Shown piece after piece: positions 8,977 through 19,446 of a stretch of 64,000 nt of DNA (its first letter is position 1; every line of letters begins with the position of its first letter). Made by a program: the position numbers and the translations under genes. This stretch comes from Sphingomonas jinjuensis (GTDB taxonomy: Bacteria; Pseudomonadota; Alphaproteobacteria; Sphingomonadales; Sphingomonadaceae), in contig NZ_JACIEV010000001.1 of assembly GCF_014197105.1 (NCBI RefSeq), forward strand, positions 1 through 64,000, read 5' to 3'. The notes below the pieces were generated by a model that searched no databases, was not told where the DNA came from, and saw nothing but the letters and a program-made list of their open reading frames with translations.

Positions 8977-9120
8977 TCAGCGCTGGGCGTGAGCAACCGT
9001 GGTCGGATGACCGAAATTCGAATCGGCGCTGGCCGGCTGCAACGCGAAGAGGCCGATCGCGCCGAGCACGAAGCCGCCGGTGAACTGCCAGAGAAAGCTG
9101 GACTTGAGGAGGGTACGCAT
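8977..9120 (-). CDS. Small membrane protein of 47 residues, unknown function
   Basis: This short ORF has a clear Shine-Dalgarno (AAAGGA) seven bases before the ATG. It encodes MRTLLKSSFLWQF, then one hydrophobic helix (GGFVLGAIGLFALQPASA), then a short polar tail ending HAQR. The -ASA end of the helix also resembles a signal peptidase site, so it may be either a membrane-anchored or a secreted peptide. It stops 39 bases before msrA on the same strand, suggesting an operon. No family was recognised. Confidence 0.65.
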   Translation of the reverse strand: MRTLLKSSFLWQFTGGFVLGAIGLFALQPASADSNFGHPTTVAHAQR

Positions 9121-9155
9121 GTTCGTCCTTTCGGATCTCTCGTTGCAAGGCTGCC

Positions 9156-9183
9156 GGCCGCGGACCGGTAACGATCCGCGGCC
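9156..9183 (-). terminator. GC-rich hairpin downstream of the aminotransferase
   Basis: GGCCGCGGA at 9156-9164 pairs perfectly with TCCGCGGCC at 9175-9183. It lies after the aminotransferase stop in the minus direction and before the small-protein gene. There is no T-run, so a terminator role is only possible. Confidence 0.4.
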
Positions 9184-9232
9184 TATGGCGCCTGGTAGGT
9201 GACGGTGGATTAACGCGTGATTGGCGCGTCGT

Positions 9233-12228
<2,996 letters not shown>

Positions 12229-12308
12229 CACCCGCCCGTCCCTGCCCCACGCCTTTGCGGACAGCAAGCGGCGTTGACGGATCATCACCCTCCCGCCATC
12301 TCATCGCG

Positions 12309-12983
12309 ATGGTTGACGCTTCCCAACAGCCGCCGCTGCGCGCCGCGATCGTGCCAGTGACGCCGCTCCAACAGAATTGCTCGATCGTCTGGTGTACCGC
12401 GACGATGAAGGCGGCGGTGGTCGATCCGGGCGGCGACATCGACAAGATCCAGGATGCGATCCGCCGTGCCGGGGTGACGGTGGAGAAGATCCTGCTGACC
12501 CACGGCCATATCGATCATGCCGGCGAGGCGAAGCCGCTCGCCGAAGCGCTGGGCGGCGTGCCGATCGAGGGCCCTCACGAGGCCGACCGCTTCTGGCTCG
12601 CCCGGCTCGACGAGGATGGCAGGAACTATGGCATCCGCGGCGTGGTGTTCGAGCCCGACCGCTGGCTGGTCGAGGGCGACACGGTGACGATCGGCGATCT
12701 GGTGCTTAACGTCTACGAGACGCCGGGGCATACCGAGGGCCATGTGATCTTCCATCACCCCGCGTCGAGCTTCGCGCTGGTCGGCGATGTGCTGTTCCAG
12801 GGGTCGGTCGGACGATCCGACATGCCGGGCGGCAACCACCAGGTGCTGATCCGCTCGATCGTCGAGAAGCTGTGGCCGCTCGGGCCCCAGACCGCGTTCA
12901 TCCCGGGGCATGGCCCGGCGAGCACCTTCGCGCACGAGCGGGCGCACAACATGTTCGTCAGCGACCGCGCGCTCGCTGCCTGA
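12309..12983 (+). CDS. MBL-fold metallo-hydrolase (glyoxalase II-like, YcbL type)
   Basis: A 224-residue metallo-beta-lactamase-fold hydrolase. The metal site motif THGHIDHAG (HxHxDH) is followed by YETPGHTEGHV, LVGDVLFQGSVGRSD and a C-terminal FIPGHGPAST. This pattern matches the YcbL/glyoxalase II branch, which hydrolyses thioesters such as S-lactoylglutathione. The exact substrate is not shown by the sequence. The mtgA start lies four bases after its stop, so the two genes are probably co-transcribed. Confidence 0.9.
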   Translation: MVDASQQPPLRAAIVPVTPLQQNCSIVWCTATMKAAVVDPGGDIDKIQDAIRRAGVTVEKILLTHGHIDHAGEAKPLAEALGGVPIEGPHEADRFWLARLDEDGRNYGIRGVVFEPDRWLVEGDTVTIGDLVLNVYETPGHTEGHVIFHHPASSFALVGDVLFQGSVGRSDMPGGNHQVLIRSIVEKLWPLGPQTAFIPGHGPASTFAHERAHNMFVSDRALAA

Positions 12984-12987
12984 CGCC

Positions 12988-13665
12988 ATGGGGCCGCGGT
13001 TGCTGCGCCTGGCGCTGAAGCTGGTGCTGGGGTTCATCATCGTTTCGGTGCTGTGGGTCGGCGTGTATCGCTTCGTGCCGCCGCCCTTCACCTGGACGAT
13101 GATGGGCGACGCTGTGTCCGGCCGCGGGGTGACCAAGGACTGGATGCCGCTGAGCGAGATGGACCCCGACATGGCGCGCGCCGCCATCGCCGGCGAGGAC
13201 GCGCGCTTCTGCGAGCATTACGGCTTCGACTGGCGCGGCATCGCCAGCGCCGCCTACAGCAATGCCAAGGGCAAGCGGCTGCGCGGCGGATCGACGATCA
13301 GCCAGCAGACCGCGAAGAACGTCTTTCTGTTTCAAGGCGGCGGCTACATCCGCAAGGCGTTCGAGGCCTATTTCACGGTGCTGATCGAGACGCTGTGGGG
13401 CAAGAAGCGGATCATGGAGGTGTACCTCAACGTCGCCGAGACGGGGATCGGGACCTATGGTGCCAATGCCGGCGCGATCCGCTATTTCCGGCACGATGCG
13501 TCGCGGCTGACGCCGATGGAGGCGGGGCGGATCGCCGCGGTGCTGCCGCTGCCCAAGAAGCGCGAAGCGGTCGACCCGCGCGGGTTCGTGCGGCGGCACG
13601 GCAATGCGCTGGCGCGCTATGTCGGGGTGGTGAAGCGCGGTGGGTTGGACAGCTGTTTGAAATAA
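12988..13665 (+). CDS. mtgA: Monofunctional peptidoglycan glycosyltransferase
   Basis: A 225-residue family 51 glycosyltransferase that polymerises lipid II into glycan strands at the inner membrane. One N-terminal transmembrane helix (LLRLALKLVLGFIIVSVLW) is followed by the GT51 motifs AGEDARFCEHYGFDW (catalytic Glu), GGSTISQQTAKN, KKRIMEVYLNVAETG and a C-terminal PLPKKR element. No transpeptidase domain follows. ATG 12988 lies four bases after the MBL gene stop; the longer frame starting at 12910 overlaps that gene and is not needed. Confidence 0.94.
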   Translation: MGPRLLRLALKLVLGFIIVSVLWVGVYRFVPPPFTWTMMGDAVSGRGVTKDWMPLSEMDPDMARAAIAGEDARFCEHYGFDWRGIASAAYSNAKGKRLRGGSTISQQTAKNVFLFQGGGYIRKAFEAYFTVLIETLWGKKRIMEVYLNVAETGIGTYGANAGAIRYFRHDASRLTPMEAGRIAAVLPLPKKREAVDPRGFVRRHGNALARYVGVVKRGGLDSCLK

Positions 13666-13685
13666 GCGAGCCTCGCCCCCAAGCT

Positions 13686-13763
13686 CGTCATGCTGAACTT
13701 GTTTCAGCATCTCGGGCGGTCAGCACTGCCCTGTCGACATGCCGGAACGAGTTCGGCATGACG
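13686..13763. repeat. Pair of REP palindromes (family A)
   Basis: ATGCTGAA...TTCAGCAT at 13690-13710 and ATGCCG-gaacgagtt-CGGCAT at 13739-13759 face each other with outward CGTCA/TGACG ends, like a BIME pair. The rest of the gap to ybaB (13764-13895) holds two more GC-rich dyads (13866-13882 is ACCGCCG/CGGCGGT) and no ORF. Confidence 0.75.
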
Positions 13764-13895
13764 AACGTAGGACAGGCGTCGAGACCTACTTTCCCAAGCA
13801 GCGCCGCGGGCAAAGCCCGCGTCGTCGGTCGCGGCGGCGCCGCGCCGGCCGAGCTTGCGCATCTCACCGCCGACGCGGCGGTGTGTGCGCGGCGC

Positions 13896-14219
13896 TCAGA
13901 ACGGCAGCTTGAATCCCGGCGGGAGCGGCAGGCCGGCGGTCATCTTCGACATTTCCGCGCCCGATGCGGCATCGGCCTTCGCCCGCGCGTCGTTGAACGC
14001 GGCGGCCAGCAGGTCTTCGAGCATCTGCTTCTCGCTCACCTGCATCAGCGAATCGTCGATCGCGATGCCGATGATCCGCCCCTTCGCCGACGCCTTCACC
14101 TTGACCAGGCCACCGCCCGACGCGCCCTCGACCTCAATGGTGTCGAGCTGTTCCTGCGCCTTGGCGAGTTCGCTCTGGACGTTCTGCGCCATCGCGAGGA
14201 TTTCATCGATGTTCTTCAT
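13896..14219 (-). CDS. YbaB/EbfC nucleoid-associated protein
   Basis: A 107-residue DNA-binding protein of the YbaB/EbfC family, a dimer that coats the nucleoid. It has the typical N-terminal helix (MKNIDEILAMAQNVQSELAK), the central strand region VEGASGGGLVKVKASAKG and the C-terminal helix with AEMSKMTAGLPLPPG. Its ATG overlaps the dnaX stop codon by four bases (ATGA), which indicates translational coupling and matches the conserved dnaX-ybaB order in proteobacteria. Confidence 0.95.
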   Translation of the reverse strand: MKNIDEILAMAQNVQSELAKAQEQLDTIEVEGASGGGLVKVKASAKGRIIGIAIDDSLMQVSEKQMLEDLLAAAFNDARAKADAASGAEMSKMTAGLPLPPGFKLPF

Positions 14220-15859
14220 GCGTTGCTCCGCTTGCCTGGCCAGTCTTCCATTTCCGTTTCCGGGAAATGCTCACGGGCCGCCATTACCATATCCGAATTC
14301 CACGCGGCGAGACGGCGCCCTTCCTCGGCGGCATCGTCCTGTTCGCGCAGGCTGGGGGTGCCGTCCTGGTCCTCGAACTCGACCTTCCAGCCCTGCCCGG
14401 TCACCGTCCGCAGCGCCCCCACCAGCTCGGCGAGCATGTCGGCGCTCAACGGGCGACTGCCGCTGAGGACGAGTTGGCCGGGGGCGAATCGCACCACGCG
14501 CGCACTGTGCCGCAGCCGGGCGGCGAGCGCCATGAACTTGCCCGCGTCGAGCAGGTCGACGAGCTCGGCGAAGCTGGCGGGATCGCGGCGTCCGGCGGCC
14601 GCGTCCACCGGGGCCGGCGCACTTGGTGCAGCGACGGGCGGCACCGCGATCGGCGCGACCTTGCCGCTGGCGATCTGCTTTGCGAGCTCCCCGGGATCGG
14701 GCAGCGTCGAGGCGTGGATCGCGCGCAGCAGCGCCATCTCCGCCGCCTCGATCGGCAGCGCGGCGTGGCCGATCTCGTCATGCCCCTTCAGGAACAGCTG
14801 CCACAGCCGGTGCAGGACCGGGAACGACAGCGCCGCCGCCCAGCGCTCGCGCGCGGCGCGTTCCTCGGCGGGCTGGGCGAGATCGGGCGGCGTGCCGACC
14901 TTGGTCAGCGTCACGCCGTGGACCGCCTCGAGCAGCGCGCGGAACACCGACAGCGGATCGACGCCGTAATCGTACTGGCGCTTTAGCGTCGCCAGCGCGG
15001 AAGGCGCGTCGCCGGCGAGGATCTGGCCGAACAATTCGCGCACCGCGCCGCGATCGGACAGGCCGAGCATCTGGCGCACCGCCTCGGTCGTCACGCCGCC
15101 ACCTTCGAGATCGGCGTGGCTGATCGCCTGGTCGAGGATCGAGAGGCCGTCGCGCGCCGATCCCTCGGCGGCGCGCGCGATCAGCATCAGCGCCTCGGGC
15201 TCGGCGACCGCGCCCTCCTTGTCGGTGACGAACGCGAAATGGCTGGCGAGCTGCTCGGCGGAGATGCGGCGCAGGTCGAAGCGCTGGCAACGCGACAGCA
15301 CCGTCACCGGCACCTTGTTGACCTCGGTCGTCGCGAACAGGAACTTCACATGCGCCGGCGGCTCCTCCAGCGTCTTCAACAGCGCATTGAAGGCGTTCTT
15401 GGAAAGCATGTGGACCTCGTCCACGATGTAGATCTTGTAGCGCGCCGACACCGCGGCATAGCGCGACGCCTCGATGATCTCGCGCACGTCGTCGACGCCG
15501 GTATGGCTGGCGGCGTCCATCTCGATGACGTCGATGTGACGCCCTTCGGCGATCGCACGGCACGGTTCGCACACCCCGCACGGGTCGATCGTCGGGCCGC
15601 CGGTGCCGTCGGGGCCGATGCAGTTGAGTGCCTTGGCGATCAGTCGCGCGGTCGACGTCTTGCCGACGCCGCGGACGCCGGTCATCAGGAAGGCGTGGGC
15701 GATCCGGTCGCGCCGAATCGCGTTTTCGAGCGTGCGGACCATCGCTTCCTGCCCGATCAGCTCGGAAAAGGTCTGCGGCCGATATTTGCGCGCAAGGACG
15801 CGATAGGCGTCCTGCTTCACCGGCTGCGGCGGTTCGCCAAGGTCGAGTCCGTCAGCCAC
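14216..15859 (-). CDS. dnaX: DNA polymerase III subunit gamma/tau
   Basis: A 547-residue clamp-loader ATPase. The chain begins VADGLDLGEPP from a GTG at 15859, the usual N-terminus in relatives; the ATG at 15934 would add 25 residues that do not look like coding sequence. Motifs are YRVLARKYRPQTFSELIGQ, Walker A GVRGVGKTSTA, the zinc site CIGPDGTGG..CGVCEPC, Walker B VDEVHMLS, the sensor region FATTEVNKVP and SRCQRFDLRR. The tau-specific C-terminal region is present. No frameshift heptamer for a short gamma form was recognised. It is coupled to ybaB by an ATGA overlap. Confidence 0.93.
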   Translation of the reverse strand: MADGLDLGEPPQPVKQDAYRVLARKYRPQTFSELIGQEAMVRTLENAIRRDRIAHAFLMTGVRGVGKTSTARLIAKALNCIGPDGTGGPTIDPCGVCEPCRAIAEGRHIDVIEMDAASHTGVDDVREIIEASRYAAVSARYKIYIVDEVHMLSKNAFNALLKTLEEPPAHVKFLFATTEVNKVPVTVLSRCQRFDLRRISAEQLASHFAFVTDKEGAVAEPEALMLIARAAEGSARDGLSILDQAISHADLEGGGVTTEAVRQMLGLSDRGAVRELFGQILAGDAPSALATLKRQYDYGVDPLSVFRALLEAVHGVTLTKVGTPPDLAQPAEERAARERWAAALSFPVLHRLWQLFLKGHDEIGHAALPIEAAEMALLRAIHASTLPDPGELAKQIASGKVAPIAVPPVAAPSAPAPVDAAAGRRDPASFAELVDLLDAGKFMALAARLRHSARVVRFAPGQLVLSGSRPLSADMLAELVGALRTVTGQGWKVEFEDQDGTPSLREQDDAAEEGRRLAAWNSDMVMAAREHFPETEMEDWPGKRSNA

Positions 15860-16028
15860 GGAGCACGCGAATGTTGAGAATGTTGAGACACGAATGCACG
15901 GTGACGACATAGGCGCTCGTCGCCGGTAAGTCATCGGTGTGCATCGGGCGGGCGGGCATGACCGGGGTCATGGCATGGCGCGCGCCGTCAGGAAAGCGGC
16001 AGGGCGTCGCGGCCCCGGGACGCTCGCG

Positions 16029-16115
16029 TCAGCCGGCGGGGATGCCGGCCTGGAACGCGAGGGTCGCGGCGGTCGCGAGGAACGCGGCGAGGCTGAGCAG
16101 GAGGCTTCGGATCAT
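16029..16115 (-). CDS. Micro-ORF 3: 28-residue signal-peptide-like protein
   Basis: This third ORF of a micro-ORF series encodes MIRSLLLSLAAFLATAATLA followed by FQAGIPAG and a stop. It has a charged start, a single hydrophobic segment and a short small-residue tail. It starts 30 bases after the second micro-ORF on the same strand. The ribosome-binding site is weak, so it is less certain than the other two. Its tail (IPAG) only loosely resembles theirs. No family was recognised. Confidence 0.45.
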   Translation of the reverse strand: MIRSLLLSLAAFLATAATLAFQAGIPAG

Positions 16116-16145
16116 GGCAGTCGGTTCCGGTTGGACGTCTGCCGG

Positions 16146-16256
16146 TCAGGCGACCGGCAGGACGGGGACGGCGGCGCCGATGGTGACGGCGGCGAAGATC
16201 AGCGCGCCGATCATCGAGACGGCGATGCGCTGGGCGGTGTCGGAGTAGCGGGTCAT
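16146..16256 (-). CDS. Micro-ORF 2: 36-residue hydrophobic peptide
   Basis: It encodes MTRYSDTAQRIAVSMIGALI continuing to FAAVTIGAAVPVLPVA: a polar N-terminus of about ten residues, one hydrophobic helix, and the tail AAVPVLPVA. It has the same length and the same last nine residues as micro-ORF 1, and shares the spaced pattern Y, S, GA, FAA, so the two are paralogs by tandem duplication. A GA-rich stretch (GAAAGAGA) precedes the ATG. It could be a membrane peptide, or an exported peptide cut after the alanines to release a short VPVLPVA-type product. Function unknown. Confidence 0.6.
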   Translation of the reverse strand: MTRYSDTAQRIAVSMIGALIFAAVTIGAAVPVLPVA

Positions 16257-16289
16257 GGCAATTCTCTTTCTCGAAAGGGGGCGGTGCGA

Positions 16290-16400
16290 TCAGGCGACGG
16301 GCAGGACGGGGACGGCGGCGCTGACGGCGAGGGCGGCGAAGAAGAAGGCACCGGCGACCGAGAGGACGACGGACTTGGCGTTGTTGTACGAGAGCGACAT
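16290..16400 (-). CDS. Micro-ORF 1: 36-residue hydrophobic peptide, paralog of micro-ORF 2
   Basis: It encodes MSLSYNNAKSVVLSVAGAFF then FAALAVSAAVPVLPVA. A good Shine-Dalgarno (AAAGGGAAA) lies about eight bases before the ATG. The -24/-12 promoter-like sequence at 16461-16477 is 61 bases upstream of the start on the same strand, so this gene is probably first of a three-peptide transcript. The conserved tail AAVPVLPVA is shared with micro-ORF 2. The second alanine pair could be a signal peptidase site. No known family was recognised. Confidence 0.65.
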   Translation of the reverse strand: MSLSYNNAKSVVLSVAGAFFFAALAVSAAVPVLPVA

Positions 16401-16460
16401 GGTGGCATTTCCCTTTGGTTCGATCGTTGCCGGACCATCCGGCGTCGATGCCAAGAGAAT

Positions 16461-16477
16461 TGCAGCTAGCGTGCCAA
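16461..16477 (-). promoter_or_regulatory. Sigma-54-type -24/-12 promoter
   Basis: Read on the minus strand, 16477 to 16461 is TTGGCACGCTAGCTGCA. This fits the RpoN consensus YTGGCACG-N4-TTGC closely: GG (-24) and GC (-12) are separated by exactly ten bases. The predicted transcript starts near 16450, 50 bases before micro-ORF 1. No upstream activator site was identified, and rpoN itself is not in the window. Confidence 0.6.
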
Positions 16478-16569
16478 CTCTGAAAATCCGCGGAATTGCG
16501 TGGATTTCTTTTACAGGCCCGCAAGCAGTTGGCGGATTTCGCCGAGCCGTCCGGTAATTCACGCCGCGT

Positions 16570-17643
16570 TCAGGCGGCGCACACCCGATCGCGGCCATCG
16601 GCCTTGGCGGTGTAGAGGTGGCGGTCGGCGCGGTCATAGGCGCGACCGCCATCCTCGTCGGGCTGGAGCGTAGTAACGCCGAACGACATGGTGATGCGAT
16701 CGAGCGGCTGATCGGTTTCGCGCACGCGATACCGCTTGTTGGCGATGACGCTGCGGACCCGGTCGAGACGGTCGACGGCATCGGGCAGCTCGGTCAGCGA
16801 CATCAGGATCGCAAACTCCTCGCCGCCGTAGCGCGCGACGAGGTGGCCGCTGCACTGTTCGGCAAGCGTCTTGGCGATCGCCGCCAGCACGCGGTCGCCG
16901 ATGACGTGGCCGTAGCGATCGTTGATGTGCTTGAACCGATCGATGTCGCACACCGCGATGCAATAGGGGCCGTTCGCGGCATCGCGCGCCAGCAGCGCCT
17001 CGTCGAAGGCACGGCGGTTGGGCAGACCGGTCAGCACGTCGGTGCGGGCGGTGTCGTTGGCCTCGGCGAGCTTGGCGCGCAGCGTATCCGCCTCACGCGT
17101 GGCGCGGGCCAGCCGCTCCTCGGCATCGCGGACACGGTTGAGCATCGATCCCGTCAGCCGCGCGATCTCGTCGATCCCGGCGATAGCGGGCTGGCTGCTC
17201 ATCGCGGCGAGATCGCGGCCGAAATCCTCGGTCTCGGCGTGCATCGCCTTGACCATCGTCGCAAAGCCGGCGACCTGCGCCTCCGCCTCGGCGGCGAGCG
17301 CGGCCGCCTCGGCGACATCGTTCGCGGGCGTCGGCGTCGTTTCCGGCGGCGTGGTGCCGGCCGGGCCGGCGGGGTTGCGCGACCGGCCCCGCATCTCCTT
17401 ACGCGGCACGACCTGGCCGCCCAGTTCCTCGACATCGCGACCCGACAGCGCCACGCCGTCGAAGGTCAGCCGAGCGACCGCGTGTGCGATCGGCCCGTCG
17501 GGATCGCTGATGACGGCGTGCGCGAAGTTATAATGGGCAGGCTCCGGGCTGAGGTGGTGCGCCGCCAGGAATTCGCCGATGCGGGCGAACAGATCGTCGC
17601 CCGCATTCTCGTCGATCTTTGGCTTCGCGAACACTCCGAACAT
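16570..17643 (-). CDS. GGDEF-domain diguanylate cyclase
   Basis: A 357-residue protein that probably makes the second messenger c-di-GMP. The C-terminal GGDEF domain has DVLTGLPNRRAFDEAL, DIDRFKHINDRYGH and the active-site ARYGGEEFAIL. The RxxD inhibitory site normally a few residues before GGEEF is absent (CSGH stands there), so product inhibition at that site is not expected. The N-terminal 180 residues match no sensor domain I recognise. They include a Pro/Thr linker and a predicted helical stretch (RDAEERLARATREADTLRAK) that could form a coiled coil. ATG 17643 is preferred for its GGGAAG ribosome-binding site. The protein is soluble, without transmembrane segments. Confidence 0.9.
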   Translation of the reverse strand: MFGVFAKPKIDENAGDDLFARIGEFLAAHHLSPEPAHYNFAHAVISDPDGPIAHAVARLTFDGVALSGRDVEELGGQVVPRKEMRGRSRNPAGPAGTTPPETTPTPANDVAEAAALAAEAEAQVAGFATMVKAMHAETEDFGRDLAAMSSQPAIAGIDEIARLTGSMLNRVRDAEERLARATREADTLRAKLAEANDTARTDVLTGLPNRRAFDEALLARDAANGPYCIAVCDIDRFKHINDRYGHVIGDRVLAAIAKTLAEQCSGHLVARYGGEEFAILMSLTELPDAVDRLDRVRSVIANKRYRVRETDQPLDRITMSFGVTTLQPDEDGGRAYDRADRHLYTAKADGRDRVCAA

Positions 17644-17708
17644 CGTCTTCCCATTCCCCGTTGAGGGCGGGATAGCGATCATTGGTTATGATTACGTCAC
17701 CGGCCGAT

Positions 17709-18242
17709 TCACTTCCGGGGAAGTTTCTGCACCGCCGCGAGGGTCATCGCGACATGGTCTGCCGGGTTCATGTCATCATGGACGAAGACGACGCGGCCAT
17801 CGCGCGCGATGACGTAGCTGGTCCGGCTGGTAATCGAGCGGCCCTGAATTTGCTTAGGATAAGCAACATCATAGCTTTTGACGATGGCCGGACCGGCGCT
17901 GGCCACCGCAAACTTGCCCGCGCATTTTTCCGCCGAGAACCGCTGCAGCGTCGGCACGTCGTCGGCGGACATGCCGATCACCGTCGCGCCAGCCTTCTGA
18001 AATTCGGGAATCGCCTCGGCAAAGGCATGCGCCTCGGCATTGCAGCCGCCGGTGAAGGCCGCCGGGAAGAAATAGAGGACGACGGGGCCCTTCTTCAGCT
18101 GCTCCTTCAGATGGACGCTGAAGACGTTGCCGGCGATCGCGCCGCGGGTGGTGAAGTCGGGGGCCGTCGCGCCGGGCGCGAGCGTGGCGGCGGCGGGAAC
18201 GGCGGCAAGCGCCATGGCGACGGCGAACGGGGCAAAGCGCAT
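17709..18242 (-). CDS. Peroxiredoxin (AhpC/TSA-Bcp family), exported
   Basis: A 177-residue thioredoxin-fold peroxidase with a signal peptide (MRFAPFAVAMALAAVPAAA). The peroxidatic cysteine lies in FFPAAFTGGCNAEAHAF, matching the Bcp/PrxQ motif, but the resolving Cys usually five residues later is replaced by His. A second Cys occurs in SAEKCAGKF. It probably removes peroxides in the periplasm. It is divergent from the hisN-like gene. Confidence 0.88.
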   Translation of the reverse strand: MRFAPFAVAMALAAVPAAATLAPGATAPDFTTRGAIAGNVFSVHLKEQLKKGPVVLYFFPAAFTGGCNAEAHAFAEAIPEFQKAGATVIGMSADDVPTLQRFSAEKCAGKFAVASAGPAIVKSYDVAYPKQIQGRSITSRTSYVIARDGRVVFVHDDMNPADHVAMTLAAVQKLPRK

Positions 18243-18307
18243 CGGTGAACTCTCCTTGTTGTCGCGTGGCCTAGCGCATCGCCGGCGAGGGCGATAGGCG
18301 CGACGTC

Positions 18308-19138
18308 ATGACGCTTTCGACCGCCGACATCGATCTTGCCCTGCGCCTCGCCGATGCGGCGGGCGCGGCGATCCGCCCCTATTTCCGCGCCGAGAACGGC
18401 CTGGAGCTGAAGGAGGATCATAGCCCCGTCACCCGCGCCGATCGCGAGGCGGAGGCGGCGATGCGGCGGCTGATCGAGGCGGAGCGTTCGGGCGACGGCA
18501 TCGTCGGCGAGGAATATGGCGTGCGCGAGGGCGTGACCGGGCGCCGCTGGGTGCTCGATCCGATCGACGGCACGCGCAGCTTCACCGCGGGGCGGGCGAT
18601 CTTCGGCACGCTGATCGCGCTGGTCGAGGACGGCTGGCCGGTGCTGGGGATCATCGACCAGCCGATCCAGCGCGAACGCTGGCTGGGCGTGGCGGGACGG
18701 CCGACGACGCTGAACGGCAAGCCGGTGCGCACGCGCGCCTGTGCCCAGCTCGAAGGCGCGATCGTCGCGACCACCAGCCCGCACCTGTTCGGCGACGGCG
18801 ACGTGCCGCACTATATGACGCTGGTCGCCGCCGCGTCGGGCGGGCACGCGCGGCAGGGGCCGGTCTATGGCGGCGACTGCTATAACTATGGATTGCTGGC
18901 GAGCGGCTTCCTCGACGTGGTGTGCGAGAGCGGGCTGCAGCTGTACGACTTCGCCGCGCTGGTGCCGGTAGTCGAGGGCGCGGGCGGGCGGATGTGCGAT
19001 TGGAACGGCGACCCGCTGACCGCCGACGCGCAAGGCCATGTGCTGGCGATCGGCGATCCGGCGCGGACGGATGACGTGCTGGAGGCGCTGCACAGTCCGG
19101 CGCATGGGCATGGGGATGGGCACGGGCACGGGCACTGA
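18308..19138 (+). CDS. hisN: Inositol-monophosphatase-family phosphatase, histidinol-phosphatase type
   Basis: A 276-residue Mg-dependent phosphatase. The metal sites are visible: GEEYGVREG (Glu), WVLDPIDGTRSF (Asp-Pro-x-Asp-Gly-Thr) and QLYDFAALVPVVEGAGG (third Asp). The pattern with EDHSPVTRADREAE resembles HisN, the alphaproteobacterial histidinol-phosphatase, but inositol or other sugar phosphates remain possible. The chain ends in a histidine/glycine tail (HGHGDGHGHGH) not typical of the family, which could bind metal. The next 300 bases are repeats. Confidence 0.87.
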   Translation: MTLSTADIDLALRLADAAGAAIRPYFRAENGLELKEDHSPVTRADREAEAAMRRLIEAERSGDGIVGEEYGVREGVTGRRWVLDPIDGTRSFTAGRAIFGTLIALVEDGWPVLGIIDQPIQRERWLGVAGRPTTLNGKPVRTRACAQLEGAIVATTSPHLFGDGDVPHYMTLVAAASGGHARQGPVYGGDCYNYGLLASGFLDVVCESGLQLYDFAALVPVVEGAGGRMCDWNGDPLTADAQGHVLAIGDPARTDDVLEALHSPAHGHGDGHGHGH

Positions 19139-19145
19139 TCCAATC

Positions 19146-19301
19146 CCGTTCGTGCTGAGGAGGCATTGAGCGCAGTCGAAATGCCGTCTCGAAGCACAGG
19201 TGGCTTGGCTTGCCCCCTTCGACTGCCTGCCAAGGCAGGCGCTCAGGACAGGCTTCGAGACGAGGCTTCGCTCTCGCTCAGCCTCTCCTCAGGGCGAACG
19301 G
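19146..19301. repeat. Composite CCGTTCG...CGAACGG inverted repeat (family B)
   Basis: Outer arms CCGTTCG and CGAACGG bracket several inner dyads (CTGAGGAG/CTCCTCAG, GTCTCGAAGC/GCTTCGAGAC, and CTGCCTGCCAAGGCAGGC). Together with the family A pair that follows, it fills the whole gap between hisN and the AsmA gene; no ORF is seen there. Related copies lie at 27472 and 46894. Confidence 0.8.
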
Positions 19302-19313
19302 TCGGAGGGGAGC

Positions 19314-19392
19314 CGTCATCCTGAACTCGGTTCAGGATCCCTCGCCGTATCGCGACTCGCGAGGAGATGCTGAACCAAGTTCAGCATGACGG
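19314..19392. repeat. Pair of REP palindromes (family A)
   Basis: CCTGAA...TTCAGG near 19320-19336 and ATGCTGAA...TTCAGCAT near 19367-19387 stand in opposite orientation with CGTCAT and ATGACGG at their outer ends. It adjoins the family B element and ends about 55 bases before the AsmA-family stop codon. Confidence 0.8.
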
Positions 19393-19446
19393 TCTTGGGG
19401 AGAGGGTCGCACCATCGCCCGAAAGTTGCGCCGCGCAACGGGCGGT

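Noticed and set aside
15852..15959. 35-codon minus-strand ORF overlapping the dnaX start
   Set aside because: No good ribosome site, no hydrophobic or charged pattern, and it overlaps dnaX; weaker than the three micro-ORFs.
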